NCBI RefSeq assembly: GCF_003711515.1
Contig: NW_021167087.1
Coordinates: forward strand, 186,001-250,000
DNA length: 64,000 nt
Source of the DNA: Sodiomyces alkalinus F11
Lineage: Eukaryota > Ascomycota > Sordariomycetes > Glomerellales > Plectosphaerellaceae
Direction of reading: 5' to 3'
The position numbers and the translations under genes were made by a program. Of the stretch, positions 23,971-35,044 are shown piece by piece. The notes beneath the pieces were generated by a model, which was not told the origin of the DNA, made no database searches, and saw only the letters and a program-made list of their open reading frames with translations. The stretch's first letter is position 1, and the number at the start of each line of letters is the position of its first letter.

Positions 23971-25002
23971 TTACTTGGTCTCCTCCTCATCCTCGCCCAT
24001 GAGGGCGTTACGCTTCGCCGCCTGCCTCTCCAACTTGCGCTCACGAGCAGCCTTGGTCTTCGCACGTTTGGCATCCATCTCCTCCTTGAGCGCCTTCTCG
24101 CGGGCCTTCTCGGCCTTGGCCCTGTGGATCTGTAGTTTTCGCAGTTTTGTTAGTTTCCTGGTGCTGGTGCGACGCCTCGTCCCCATCATCGCGGGGGGGG
24201 GGGGGGGGGGTTCCCATCTTCCCATCTCCAGTAGTGTACGTACGTGCTCGACAAGGGCGCGCTTGTGCTTGAAAGTGTTACCCTTGCTCAGGTGGTAGAG
24301 CTCGTGGTAGAGGTGCTTGTCGATCTTGCCATTATCGCGGTACTTGACCAGAAGACGCCTCAGGACGCGGAGACGGCGCATCCAGAGGACTTGGCTATTA
24401 AGGGGAGAGGAGAGCCGAAGTTAGCGAGATATAATGGCAGGTGAGTATCGGGGAGTTTTGTCCAAGGCCACCAACCTGGGCATACGAGCATCGGCAGTAC
24501 CCTTCCGCTTGCCGAAACCGCGGTGACGACCGATCCGCCGGGCAAGGTTCAACTCCCGGGCCCTGGACCTGGAATGCATTGTGACCGGCTTGCGGATGAT
24601 GAGGCCATCGGACACGAGTTTTCGGATGGTCTGGCGGGAGTTGGCATTGCTGATTTCGTTAACCTCGTTGGGGTCGAGCCAGATTTTCCGCTCGCCGCAG
24701 CCGATGACCGACGCGGCCAAGCGCTTCTGAGTTCGGAGGTTGACCCTGCAGTAGAAGGCAACATGTCAGTCTGTGCGCCACTTGTCGATGAAAAAAAAAA
24801 TCCAAATGTGCGAAGCCCGGGCGTGTCTGTTGTGGATGGCCGCTGGCGAAGTGCTGACATTTCTCAGATCGCATTTCGAGGGTAACGTCCGAGATCGAAT
24901 TCGACAGACCGATTCAAGAGGGCTCGTCGAATGGAACATGCACTCGAAAAGGGACAATAATAACCTAGAGTCTTCAAGAGGAACCAGCACTTCAACTTAC
25001 AT
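23971..25002 (-). CDS. RPL19: 60S ribosomal protein L19 (eL19), four exons
   Basis: eL19 is a component of the large ribosomal subunit with a long C-terminal helix reaching toward the small subunit. Exons are 25001-25002, 24476-24745, 24244-24394 and 23971-24129, giving 193 residues, the usual fungal length. The product starts [14 protein letters not shown], contains [32 protein letters not shown] and [14 protein letters not shown], and ends in the basic helix [15 protein letters not shown] and an acidic tail. The exon joints restore known eL19 sequence exactly: MPSQV across intron 2 and [10 protein letters not shown] across intron 3. The start codon is split, AT in exon 1 and G in exon 2. 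The 5' leader is pyrimidine-rich with no other ATG. It lies 447 bp downstream of GCN1 in the same orientation. Confidence 0.96.
24130..24243 (-). other. RPL19: Intron 3 of RPL19 (114 bp, in frame and free of stops)
   Basis: Donor GTACGT, branch-like AACTAACAA, acceptor CTACAG. Its length is a multiple of three and it has no stop in the coding frame, so the exons appear fused if it is not removed. It contains a run of 18 C on the coding strand (G on the plus strand, 24193-24210). Conservation of EH-IHRAK across the joint shows that it is an intron. Confidence 0.93.
24395..24475 (-). other. RPL19: Intron 2 of RPL19 (81 bp)
   Basis: Donor GTTGGT, branch-like CGCTAACTT, acceptor CTTAATAG. Removal joins ATGCCCAG to CCAAGTC, giving Met-Pro-Ser-Gln-Val. 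Confidence 0.93.
24746..25000 (-). other. RPL19: Intron 1 of RPL19 (splits the ATG)
   Basis: Donor GTAAGT at 25000, acceptor TACTGCAG ending at 24746; 255 bp. Joining AT to GGTCAAC gives ATG-GTC-AAC (Met-Val-Asn), the conserved eL19 start. No other in-frame ATG could supply the conserved N-terminus. Confidence 0.85.
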
Positions 25003-25449
25003 CTTGAAAGATAACCTGATCGATGGTCGTTCCGGCTTTGCGAGTTGATGGAAAGCTGGGAGAGGGGATGGAGTCTCGAATTTTCGCAATGTCAGTTGGA
25101 ACAAGATCGGGTTTGTGGGTTGGGAGAGGCTAAACCTGATTTGCTTCTAAGCGAGATATCACGTGACAATTGGTACCGTTTTTCGCCGCCCTCTGACGAC
25201 TCTTGACGACATGAACAACGGCCGATGAGTCAGGATTTTTTTGGAGCCAACTTGCCTTACTAATTGGGCTCGAATCCCTCGCCTCACCTGGTGCTATCCC
25301 AAGTGTTGTATCATAGCAGGTGCATACCAAAGTTATTCACTTGTATATATCTAGCCCAGGCAGGGAGGCGCCTACCTAGGTACCTTGGCTGGCTTGACCG
25401 ACGTCGCTTGAAAAGCCGCTTTTTAATCCCAGACCAAAGTGATCGTCCT
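25003..25449 (-). promoter_or_regulatory. RPL19 upstream region and 5' leader
   Basis: The 447 bp between the GCN1 stop and the RPL19 start must hold the RPL19 promoter and the GCN1 3' UTR. On the minus strand the last 60-80 bases before the start are rich in C and T (CTCCATCCCCTCTCCC), common in fungal ribosomal-protein leaders. An AGGTACCTAGGTAGG-type motif is present near 25372-25386. No defined factor site is claimed. Confidence 0.55.
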
Positions 25450-28400
25450 TCACTCAGCAAAAATGTCATCTCCAGTCTCCACCTTACCAACACTCCATAT
25501 CTCTTTTTCGTCTTCAACCTCGTCATTGGACAGACCCAAGCTACCCTGTCCACCCTCCGCGTCCCTTCTCTCCCGTGCCTGTGCTCCTAACCTCAACGCT
25601 ACCCGCTTGAAATAGTCCTGCATGCTCCTCTTCGTGTTCGGTGGCAGGTCCGCTCCTTCGATGAACTTATCAAACACCTTGCTTTCCTCGTCTGCGACAT
25701 TGAACAGACTGACAAACGCAGCTTCGGCAGCAAGCTTCACTGGGATTACCAGGTCGCGGACGCTAGCAAATACGGGAGGTGCGAGTATTTGTAGGTGTGG
25801 TCGAACCATGTCCGCTTTGACCCGGCTCATGGTTCGGACCACGACGAGGGCTAGACGTCGCGAGTCGGTGGGCTGGCCTGGCTGGATAATGCTAGCGATC
25901 ATTTCGAAGATCTTTCTGCTCGACTCGAACGACTTGGGGAAATCCGACAGAAGGTATTTTGCTGTGCCGAGAATGCAATTGTCCACGATGAAGGTCTGTT
26001 AAATGAAAGGGAAATTATTAGTGCGCTATTCACACCGTGCCTGGCGAGATTTTTGCTGTAGGGACACGACTCACATTCTTGCTTGACATTCCCTGGCAGA
26101 GCAGGTCTGGTAGCTCCTCGGCCAGGGGACTCCCTAACAAGCTCTCCGGTGATTCTACTAGGACGGCGTTGAGGGCGAGAACAGACGAGCTGCTGATGTG
26201 GCTTGTGACGACTCGACTCTTCAAGAGTGCGGTAGCTGATTCCTCGGGCACATTCTTGATCAAGGCTCCCAACAACTTGGCGTTCGTGGCTGTCATGGCA
26301 GTATCGTTCTCGTGCGTATCCAGATCAATAATCCCCAATACAGCCGTACGGGATGTTTCTGCCATATTGGCGCCTGCCTTGCTGATGACCTCGTACAATG
26401 CACTGAGCATAGCCTTCTTGACCCCCTGATCAGACGTCTTGCAACCGGTCACAAGCTCCGCAATGAGCGGGTCGATGCGCGGTGTGTACTTGATGAGGGT
26501 GCCCAGTGCCTTGGCTGCCCTGGCTCGAAGCAGTTCACTCGTCGTGTCGGCAAGGGATTTCGCGAACGTGCGTTGCAGCTGGGGCAGGAAAGGTTTCAAG
26601 GCGATGGGCATCTTCTCAAGCAGGTTGTTGAGAGTAAGCAGGATAGCAGATTTGACTTCGGTGGATCGTTCTGACACCACGCGGATGAGCGGACCGGTGA
26701 TCTGAGTAACAAACGGCTTGAGGGATTGCTCGCTCGTTCGGTCGACAATGTCAGATATGGCCAACGCAGCTTGGGTTCGCTGCTCTGGAGTGCCGTTCAT
26801 CAACCCCTGCAAGAAGATTGGCAAAATGGCGTTGATGCCCTTGGGAAGTTCGAAGCCCTGTAGATTCGTTCCTGGGATCCCGACTTGCTGCAGTGCCTGA
26901 CGAGTGGACGGCACGAGGGCCTCCATCTCTTCCTTCTTCAGCTTCTTTGTGAACTCGCTCAGAGCGGACCACGAAGACTTCACAACATCCAAGTCTCGAT
27001 CATCGAATGACAGAAGAAGAGACCGAACAATGTCCGGATTGTATCTGGAATAATCTACCTCGCCAGCGGCGAAGAACTTTGCCAGACGTTGACCAACGGT
27101 TGCCCGCCGCTTGTGGTCTTCGTGCCTGGTGAGCTGGAGCAGCACGTTCATCGTGGTATTGAGTCCGTCATACTCGTCAATCGAGAGCACGACTGTGTCG
27201 AACGAGTCCTCAAGCTCCCTTCTCAAAGTCTCGTCCTCACAGTTGATAATATTATCAAGGAGGGAGTTGATAATGTTGGGCAGTCGTCTGTTCATGGCAG
27301 CTCCAGCGACCTTCGACAGGGAAGCGAGAGCCTTGGCATCAAATGAAGTGATAGGAGGGGTGATGAGAGTAGGGATCAGGTTGGGTAGAATGACGTTTGA
27401 GCGGGTAGTTTCCGTCAGGAGAGTGAGGAGGGCATGCAACGCGTTGTCGGCCTTGTCTTCGGAACGCAGCAGGTTGAGGAGATACGGCAGCACCTGATCC
27501 ACAGCCTTCTTGCCGAGGATTTGCTGTAATGAATCGAAAGCTTCAGCGGCGGCTTCACGCACACCGGCGTCGGAGTCGATTAGCGCGGTCCGAACGACGG
27601 ATATGAGAGTCTTCTCGTGATCTTCCAACGCTTCCTCGGACGCAGATGAAATGAGCTCTTTGAGTGCGAGACAGATGCCTTGCTTGGAATCCGTATCTGT
27701 CGAGGTCTGAAGGCCATCCTCCAACGTCGGCAGGAGGGTCGATAAGACACCATCCCCAGCTTTGCGGATCAGCTCTCCAAGGGCGTTGCTGGCGATGACC
27801 TTGTGCTCCATATTCGAGCTGCCAAGCCGACGAATGAGTAGCTGCGTAAGGGTAGGCACGAGCTCCTTGAGCGTGCGGGGACTGGAGACGAGGGCCTTCC
27901 ACACGCTGATGGCGGCGGAGCGAACGGCGCCCGCGGTATCGCACCGGCAAACATAAAGGGCGGAGAGGATTCTGTTACGCTTGTCATCCCCAAGCACCTC
28001 ACGAAGCGATGCGCCAGCTTCCTTGGCCATCTCCTCCTCGTCTTCAGGCTCCGCGTTTCCGCTGATTCCGGTGAGATTGAAGAGCAGATCGCCGACAAGC
28101 TCGACAGAGCTGAGGCGGATGCGGTAGCTGTCATCGGCCAGGCCTCGTTCAAGCTCCGGCAGCAATAGATCCACGGCCCTCATTGCAAAGTTCTTGACGA
28201 GCAGACGGCCAGCACGAAGCGCTGTCTCACGGATCGATTCGACGTCATCGGCGAGACCTGATAGAATAGGGGGGATGATTCGTCCGAGGTAGCTGGCAAA
28301 GCTGTTGCCAAAGCATACGGGAAGGAATATGAAAAGCGACATGAAGCCCTCCCGAACGCTGGGCTTGGGCGACTCGACATTCTGCAGTATTGTGGGCAGT

Positions 28401-31400
28401 GTCTCTTCCAATCTGGTCGTCCCAAGACCGGCGAGGACCTCGCTGAGTGCCTGAGCCGACCCTAGACGGTCTCCCGCTCCCGTGTCCTCTCTGAGTGTCT
28501 GCATCAGACCGGGAATCAGGTCAGGCAACGATTCCTCTCCCAACTTCTCCACGAGTGAACCGAGAGCTCTGGACGCCGTTGCTCGTGTTGTCGGAACTGG
28601 GTCGACGATGGCAAGCTTCAGTCCGGCCACAAGGACCGGAAGATGGGCAATCAGGTCTTTCCTCTCGGTCAAGTGGGCTAGACTGCCAATGACCTGGGCA
28701 GCCTTGCGCTTCGTGTTGGACCTTTCCCCCAGACCGCGCTGTAGAATGCGAGTAACAAGTGCAAGAGATGGTGCATCGAGATAATGAACGAACTGGACTT
28801 TGATCAGAGAGTCAAGGGCATCGTCGGTGTACTTGGTAGGGTCGCTCAGAGCCTTCAAGAGAATGTCGACCAGGCCCTTGACTTCTGGGTTATTGATGAC
28901 TTCGCCGAATCGCTTCAAGCTCTTGTTGCCTGCGGCTCGAACTTCCTTGTGACTATCGTTGAGCACCGCGGTCAGGGGAGGGATAATGTCCGGAAGGCTT
29001 AGGGCCAACTGCTGGGGGTCAAGGTAAGCCATGGCACCCAGGAGGTCGCAGGCACCCTTTTTGCTCCGCCACTGCTGGTCGTCAAGACCGCTAAGCAGCG
29101 TTGGGAGGATTTGCTTGACACCATACGAGCTCAGCGTGGCAAAGCAGGACTTGGCGGCAGCAAGGCACGCTTCTCGAACATTTGCATTGCCGTCGCCGAA
29201 ACCCGTAAGCAGCTGAGGAACGATCTGAATGACGTAGGGCTCGAAGATTCGACCGAGAAGAGACGAGAGGAGTTCATATGCCATCAGCCCAGATTCTCGT
29301 TGGTTCGCATCCTTCTTGTTCTCTATGGCCCCCTTGATCGTCGTCAAGATGCGGTAGTCCTTGAGAGACGATATACCGCGTCCCCGTACTAAGCCGGCTA
29401 GTCCGTATGCCGCTCCTCTTTGCTCAGGGTACTTCTTGGAAGTGAGCAGAGTCTCAAGGACCTGCTGGAAGTACTGGGAAGCCTGGTCGCCCCGTGATTT
29501 GATCAGTGGAGGGAGGCATTCAGCAATCGCGTACTGAACAGTTTCAGATGGCGTGCTCAAGGTGGCCAGCAGTCGTTGAATGACCACGGGGATCTTCGAA
29601 TCGCCCTTCTCGAGATGTTTACCCAGAGCGCCGTACATGATGACCACGGCTTCATTAACTCTGTCGGAGGCTTCGGTGTCTCGACTTGGGCTCTCCAGCG
29701 TCTTCTCGAAAACCTCCATCAGCCGGTCCACGATGATCTTACCGTGCACGTCGATGGCCTCTATTGCTGCGCTGAGCATGGCTTCGCGTACGGATGCGTT
29801 TTGGTCGCCGAGCGGACCTCCGGCGATCAAGAAATCGAAGAATGTGGCGAGTTGTTCCTTTGCCAACAAAGGCGCGAGCTCCTTAAAAGCCGACCCTACG
29901 CCATGGCGTCCATACCACGGGTCAGAAAGATCCATCTTCTTGAACATTCCATACTCATCCAGCAGCTGCACAGCAGGTTTGGCGAGCTCGGCATAGATGT
30001 CTTTCAGCTTTGTGATCATAAGGTCAATGGCGGAACGATGAGTGTCGCAGGCTTCAGCCACTGACCGCGCCGCAGCCCGCCGCAGCTGTGGATCCTTGCT
30101 GGATAGATAGGGCAGCATTTGAAAACCAAGGTCTTCGGCAATCTCAAAGCCCTCCTCCCAGATCTCGCGGGCAAGCTCGGCATTGTCCGGCACATCGTCG
30201 TGGCAAGCAAGCCAAATCTCGGCCGAAAATATTCCCTCGCTCATATCGACATCTGCGCAGATGGACTGGAGTACAGCGGTCCTTACGGGGACTTGGGGTA
30301 CGAGACAGCCTCGAGCCAGGACGCCAACCTCAGCATGAGAAATATTGGGGGCTATGCATCGACATGCATCGGTGAAGCAGTCTTTAATGACCTTGAAAAG
30401 TTGCGTGTACTGTTGCATGGACGAAATCAAAACAGACAAGACTTCAGCTCTCGGTGTCGATTCGTCCGCGAGACCATGGGTATGAAAGCCGAGGAACTCG
30501 AATACCAGGACTAACTGCGTGTCCCGATCGTCTGTAGTCGAACCGAGGCCACCTGTGTCAAGCACGGCAAAGATGAGCGGCAGGATGTAGATGAGCGAAA
30601 CGGTGTCGAAGGGCCGCTGCTCCGCCGCAAAGCGCAGACGGTATAGCACCCTGGCTACCAAATCCCCAACGGGCTCTTCTTGATATGATTCGGGTAGGGC
30701 GGTGACACCCCGGGCACGAAGTGCAGCCGCGCCCACGAAGGGCCGCATAGGCCCGAGGCGATGGGATAGTCTCTCGGAGCAAGTGAGGAAGGCAACGGCC
30801 GCCTCATTTCCCGTAAGAAGACTGGAGCCTGCGTCTATAACGTCAAGGAGGGCTCTGACGACAGGGCCAGTCCACAGGACGGCCTCAGTCGGGGGCCCAG
30901 TTGCCAGGCTTCGGATAATGCCAAAGCCTCGAAGAAGTCTAGCTTCTATCCATCGCACCGATTGGCGAATCCCTGCTTCTTTCTTGAGCTGGGCGTTGAC
31001 TTTGGCCTTCTCGTCTGCGGTAAGCTTCTTCTGCTGGCCCTTCTTCTCTGCCAGCTGGGTTCTCAATTCGGCTTCCCATTTCAGGATGTCGTAGTCTTTG
31101 TCATTCTTGTCGGGAAGGGCGTTCTGCGATTTCTTCGAAAGGACGTCTACAAATGTGGTCCCTTCCGGCGTGCGGGAAATCGCGGCCTCTAGAGGGCCTA
31201 TATTTTCGAATCCCTCCGTTGCTAGGTCGTGCTGGATAACCTTGACGACTCTGGGTGTCATTTCCTCGGGGGCAATAAACGCCAGTTCGGCAGCTGCGTT
31301 ATATGCTGCTCTTCTCACCGGGTCTGAGGTTTGCTGGACGGTGGTTTTGCCGAGTATCTCGTCGATGAGCGCATCTCCGTACTTGCCGGCGAGCTTCCCT

Positions 31401-33629
31401 GGGTCCTTTTCAGTCCGCAAGCAGAAATCTATCCAACTGGCGCGTGGAACCAGATCCGGCCGAGCGAGAACGAGCAATGCGCATAGCTGGCGCTCCAGCT
31501 GCTCGTCGTCAAGAGTTTGACCTTCCTCGGCCCACTCTTTTGGCGTCAAGCAGATGGCTCTTAGCACCAGGTGGATGTGGCGGTCTCCCGTCTTCGCAAC
31601 TGCGGCAGCCGTGTCCTTTTCGCCAGTCTCGACCGCGGCAAGCCAGTGCCACGAAGCATCGATCACAGCCTCGGAAACGCCGACGGGACTAGACACATAG
31701 GCATTGGAAAGGCTCCTCCAGGCCCGCTGTCGAAATTGAGGCGTAACGACGGAGGAGCAGATCAAGTACATGAACGCCTCCGCCCAGGCAACCCGGATGG
31801 GGTTTGGCGTCGAAGCAAGAATGAATGGGGCCACGGACCTGACGGCCCTGCACATCCAAGAGAAATCCTCCTCCGCGGCCAGTTTGCCGAAGACGCGAGG
31901 ATTTAAGAGAAAGGAGGGCTTAGGGTCCAACGTGAGGCATTGTTGCGGAATCGACAAGCTGGCCAACGCGGTCTTGACTTTATCCGAGGCGCCGTTCTGG
32001 TACGATGGTGCAAGAGCCACGACAACGTACGCGCCGATGGTGATGTTGTTCTGGGCTGCCAGAGTAGAGTTGGCAACCACTTCATGGTACGTGTCGATGA
32101 GCTTTGGGAGAACGGCCTCTGCGAACTCGGATAGTGCAGGTGGTACGTTTCCGGTCCGGGTGGTGTCCAGGACTTGTCCAGTGCGCAGTATCCAGAAACG
32201 GCGATGTGCGAGCTTCTTATCCGACAAGCCTTTAATGAAGGCATCGGCCACAGGCTTACCTAGCTTAACATCTGCCGCGAGGAGGAAGGCGCACGAGCTA
32301 GCGAGGGCTGAAGTCTCGGATCCAACGGCAGCCTCGCTTCCTTCCTTGGCTGTAACGGCAGCCAGCGCGGTGACGATCTTCTCAGCAACGGCCCCGGACA
32401 GTGGGAGGGCCTGTAGCATCTCGCAATGAAGAATCCTGTGATCTGCGGAAGGTAATTTCCCGCCCTTGAGGGGCAATAATATCTCATCCAAGATTGCGTC
32501 GACGGCTTCGGTCTGGTGACTGCGAGAAACCATGAGGGAAAAGGCATTGACGGCGCCTGTCCGGATAGCCGCATTGCTCGACTTGACTTGAGATAGAAGT
32601 GGCTTCAGGAGATGGCCACTCAGAAGCTGGGAGAGATCATAACTTTCGGGGAGAGAGCGGATTAAGGGAGTGATGACGCTGCCGAGCAAAACCTCAGGGG
32701 CTCGAAGCAGTCCCTTTTCCAAGGGCGGGACGACCTCCTTGGCGAACTGTTCGAGGGTGATAAAGTCGTGGAAGAAATCAGCCAACCCAGAGGCCACGTG
32801 TTCCGGAACGGCTGACCGGGACCCAACAATCTCCCTCGTGTAGAAGCTGAGGTACGAACTTGTCAAGTCCTGCAAGATTGGTTTGGCAGCCGGTTTCCGC
32901 GAGGCAACACCAGCTAAGACTCCGAGAAGGATGGCATTCTTGGCGGTCGGTTGGGAACCCTTGGCTGTGAGAAGTTGGACAGCGTCACGGATGGTGTCTG
33001 AGAGCGCATCCAAATCCCGGTCCGATAGCAGTTTGCGGAACGCTCTCCTAGTAAGTGTAATGGCGGAACGGGCGATGCTGCTCTTCGAACGCGATCGGAC
33101 GCACTTTTCCAGGGCATCTGCGTTCGCAAGCAGTACGTCGGATGACAAGGTGCGCCAGGTGGGGGATCCGGCGAGGCCCTGGATGAGAATGCTACACCAC
33201 TCGACGAGGGCGAATGCACTACCTGGCGCGATTCCGGGCTTCTGCGACTCGGCATTCAATATGGCGACGAAGCGACGAAGGGATTCGGACTCGAGGCCGC
33301 CGTATATCAAAGAGAGTAGACATTTTTGTACGGCGAGTCTTGACTGACGGTCGACGTAGAGGTCATGAGTATGGAAAAGCAGCTGGAGAAGCTTGGGAGT
33401 GAGGGACGGGTTGATTTCTGCCGAATAGAGAGTGGTCAGTGTCCGCATCGAGTAATAAATTGTGAGACTCTTGGGCAACAATAATACCCTTTTGGCAGAT
33501 CCTTTCATCCAAGAGGCGCAAGCAGGAGATTCTGCTGGAAGTCGACGAAGATGCCAACGCAGCCTGTGTGACACGCAAATCGAGTTCGGGGGGGCCAGAG
33601 CTGGAGCCATTGACCACAGGTTCAGACAT
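25450..33629 (-). CDS. GCN1: eIF2-alpha kinase activator GCN1 (HEAT-repeat ribosome-associated protein)
   Basis: Gcn1 binds translating and collided ribosomes with Gcn20 and activates the kinase Gcn2 when uncharged tRNA accumulates, leading to eIF2-alpha phosphorylation. Exons 33488-33629, 26075-33417 and 25450-25995 give about 2676 residues, close to yeast Gcn1 (2672). The N-terminus is MSEPVVNGSSSGPPELDLRV. HEAT-type helical repeats fill the protein; the central eEF3-like part (about residues 1330-1640) includes QWRSKKGACDLLGAMA and NDSHKEVRAAGNKSLKRFG. The region that binds the RWD domain of Gcn2 in yeast should be about residues 2050-2430. Both joints keep frame (QK-EINPSLTPK and MSSKN-TFIVDN). 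No disruption is seen. The ATG at 33629 has A at -3. Confidence 0.97.
25996..26074 (-). other. GCN1: Intron 2 of GCN1 (79 bp)
   Basis: Donor GTGAGT, branch-like GCACTAATAA, acceptor TTTAACAG. It joins AGCAAGAAT to ACCTTCATC and links the long exon to the 182-codon last exon. Confidence 0.93.
33418..33487 (-). other. GCN1: Intron 1 of GCN1 (70 bp)
   Basis: Donor GTATTA, branch-like CACTGACCA, acceptor TCGGCAG. It joins CAAAAGG to AAATCAACC. Without it the conserved N-terminus and the body are in different frames. Confidence 0.85.
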
Positions 33630-33663
33630 TTTGACAGCTCTCGCGAGGGTAGCCTCGAAGCAT
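33622..33663 (-). promoter_or_regulatory. Upstream reading frame of 13 codons overlapping the GCN1 start
   Basis: An ATG at 33663-33661 opens a frame reading MLRGYPRESCQNV, whose TGA (33624-33622) overlaps the first codons of GCN1. The upstream ATG has C at -3 (weak), while the GCN1 ATG has A at -3, so leaky scanning or reinitiation would be needed. Whether it lies in the transcript depends on the unknown transcription start. Confidence 0.6.
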
Positions 33664-34060
33664 TAGGGGCGAGGATTCTCGGGACGGGGTAGAGTCGGAG
33701 AGAAGAAGGCTATATGGGAACGAGGTTTCCGTGCTGTGCTGGTGAAGCTACATGAAAGTCGACTTGGCCCCTATACCTCCCAAGAATAGTTCAGTAGGTA
33801 CTTTAGGTACTCCGCAGGTTGTTGCTTCAGCTTTAACGCTCTGGATGTTTAACGGGTGGCTGTAAAACGTGTACGTAGTATGACAGGAGTTGGGCTGTAT
33901 CCGTACTGAGTAGGCTGTAGACCGGCGGGTAGAAAATCCGGTCACTAGAGTGTGGTCTCGTAGTTTTGTTACGGCGGGGTAACGTAGGTACAGAGTTCCG
34001 TACCTTGCTCAGATACTACCTAAGGTAAGGTACCTACGCGGGAGGGGGGTGTATGGAAAG
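33664..34060 (-). promoter_or_regulatory. GCN1 upstream region
   Basis: Unmutated host DNA before the RIP block. It contains several GGTAC-type motifs (TAGGTACTTTAGGTACT near 33795-33811; GGTAAGGTACCTACG near 34024-34038). No gene is seen. The composition shifts to RIP type at about 34.06-34.1 kb. Confidence 0.5.
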
Positions 34061-34629
34061 TCTAGTCTTATAATGACCACCGTGGATATAATAGGGTAGG
34101 TGGTTATTATGTGGTTATGCTATTGATATCATAAACAGGGTGCTTACTAACAAAGGTTCGTAGTATATCAAAAGGGTCAGGTATATTAGGGCGTTTAGTC
34201 TAAGCAGTAAAGTATATAGTAACTAGGAAGAAATAATAACCTGAAAAGGTATACTATAATAGAGGTTAGGGTATCTTATTAGTTATTATAGGTCTACTAA
34301 ATAACTAACTAGTACCGACCTTACTAATCCTTCCTATTAGTATAATCAAGCTAATAGTATAATACTCTAGATAGTGGATTATATATATATACTTTGTAGA
34401 AATATCTAGCCCCTAGTAAAATATAAGGAGTAATACACCTAGATAATATACCTATATATATATCCAACCGTAGGTCCTTCCACGATTCCACGATATCTTT
34501 AGGAGGCAGGTAGGTAGGTAGGTAGGTTATATAATAGGCGGTATACTTATTCTGCCGTGTAACTCTACGATTATTAGGATCTTCTTCTTTTCTATAGCTT
34601 TAAGATCTTCTTCTTCCTTTTCCACACAA
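34061..34629. other. TA-rich RIP-type intergenic sequence
   Basis: No coding or element domain is recognised. A (GGTA)n microsatellite lies near 34508-34526, and CACGATTCCACGATATC near 34480-34496 resembles part of the minisatellite unit that follows. Confidence 0.5.
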
Positions 34630-34674
34630 AGCCCTCCTATAATAATAGCCCTCCTATAATAACAGCCCTCCTAT

Positions 34675-34755
<81 letters not shown>

Positions 34756-34778
34756 AACAACAATAACAATAACAACAG
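34630..34778 (+). repeat. GCCCTCCTATAA triplicate and (AAC)n microsatellite
   Basis: Three near-identical 17-bp units starting GCCCTCCTATAA (34630-34673) are followed by about 27 AAC triplets (34674-34754) and mixed AAT/AAC triplets to 34778. On the minus strand this makes poly-Val, poly-Cys or poly-Leu frames, which are artefacts of the repeat. Confidence 0.95.
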
Positions 34779-35040
34779 GTAGGCAGATTCCCTTCCACGA
34801 TATCGTGACGAAAAGCTGACTTCTTCCACACAGTAGTGCCTTTTCCATAACAACAGGTAAGCAGATTCCCTTCCACGATATCGTAACGAAAAGCTGACTT
34901 CTTCCATATAGTAATGCCTCTTCCACAATAACAGACCTCTTCCATAACAATAGGCCTCTTCCATAATAACAGGTAGGCAGATTCCCTTCCACGATATTAT
35001 AACGAAAAGCTGACTTCTTCCACACAGTAATACCTCTTCT
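34774..35040 (+). repeat. Minisatellite, about 70-80 bp units with a palindrome core (left cluster)
   Basis: Three units begin AACAGGTAGGCAGATTCCC or close to it (34774, 34851, 34968), each containing CACGATATCGTGACG or a derivative, AAAGCTGACTTCTTCCA and a short CTCTTCCATAA tail that itself repeats. CACGATATCGTG is a perfect 12-bp palindrome. Two further units lie at 41695-41890, beyond Copia-E. Confidence 0.88.
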
Positions 35041-35044
35041 ATTC

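Noticed and set aside
23709..24002. Plus-strand frame of 97 codons overlapping the RPL19 end
   Set aside because: Ends inside the RPL19 coding exon, contains a Lys run from the 3' UTR, and has no similarity I recognise.
23971..24381. A 136-residue protein with an internal Pro run as an alternative eL19
   Set aside because: The extra residues are exactly the stop-free intron 3 with donor, branch and acceptor; removal restores conserved eL19.
26030..33610. Many stop-free frames of 60-220 codons on the opposite strand and in other frames inside GCN1
   Set aside because: They are shadows of a long GC-rich coding exon; none has a recognisable product and the GCN1 frame is continuous and conserved.
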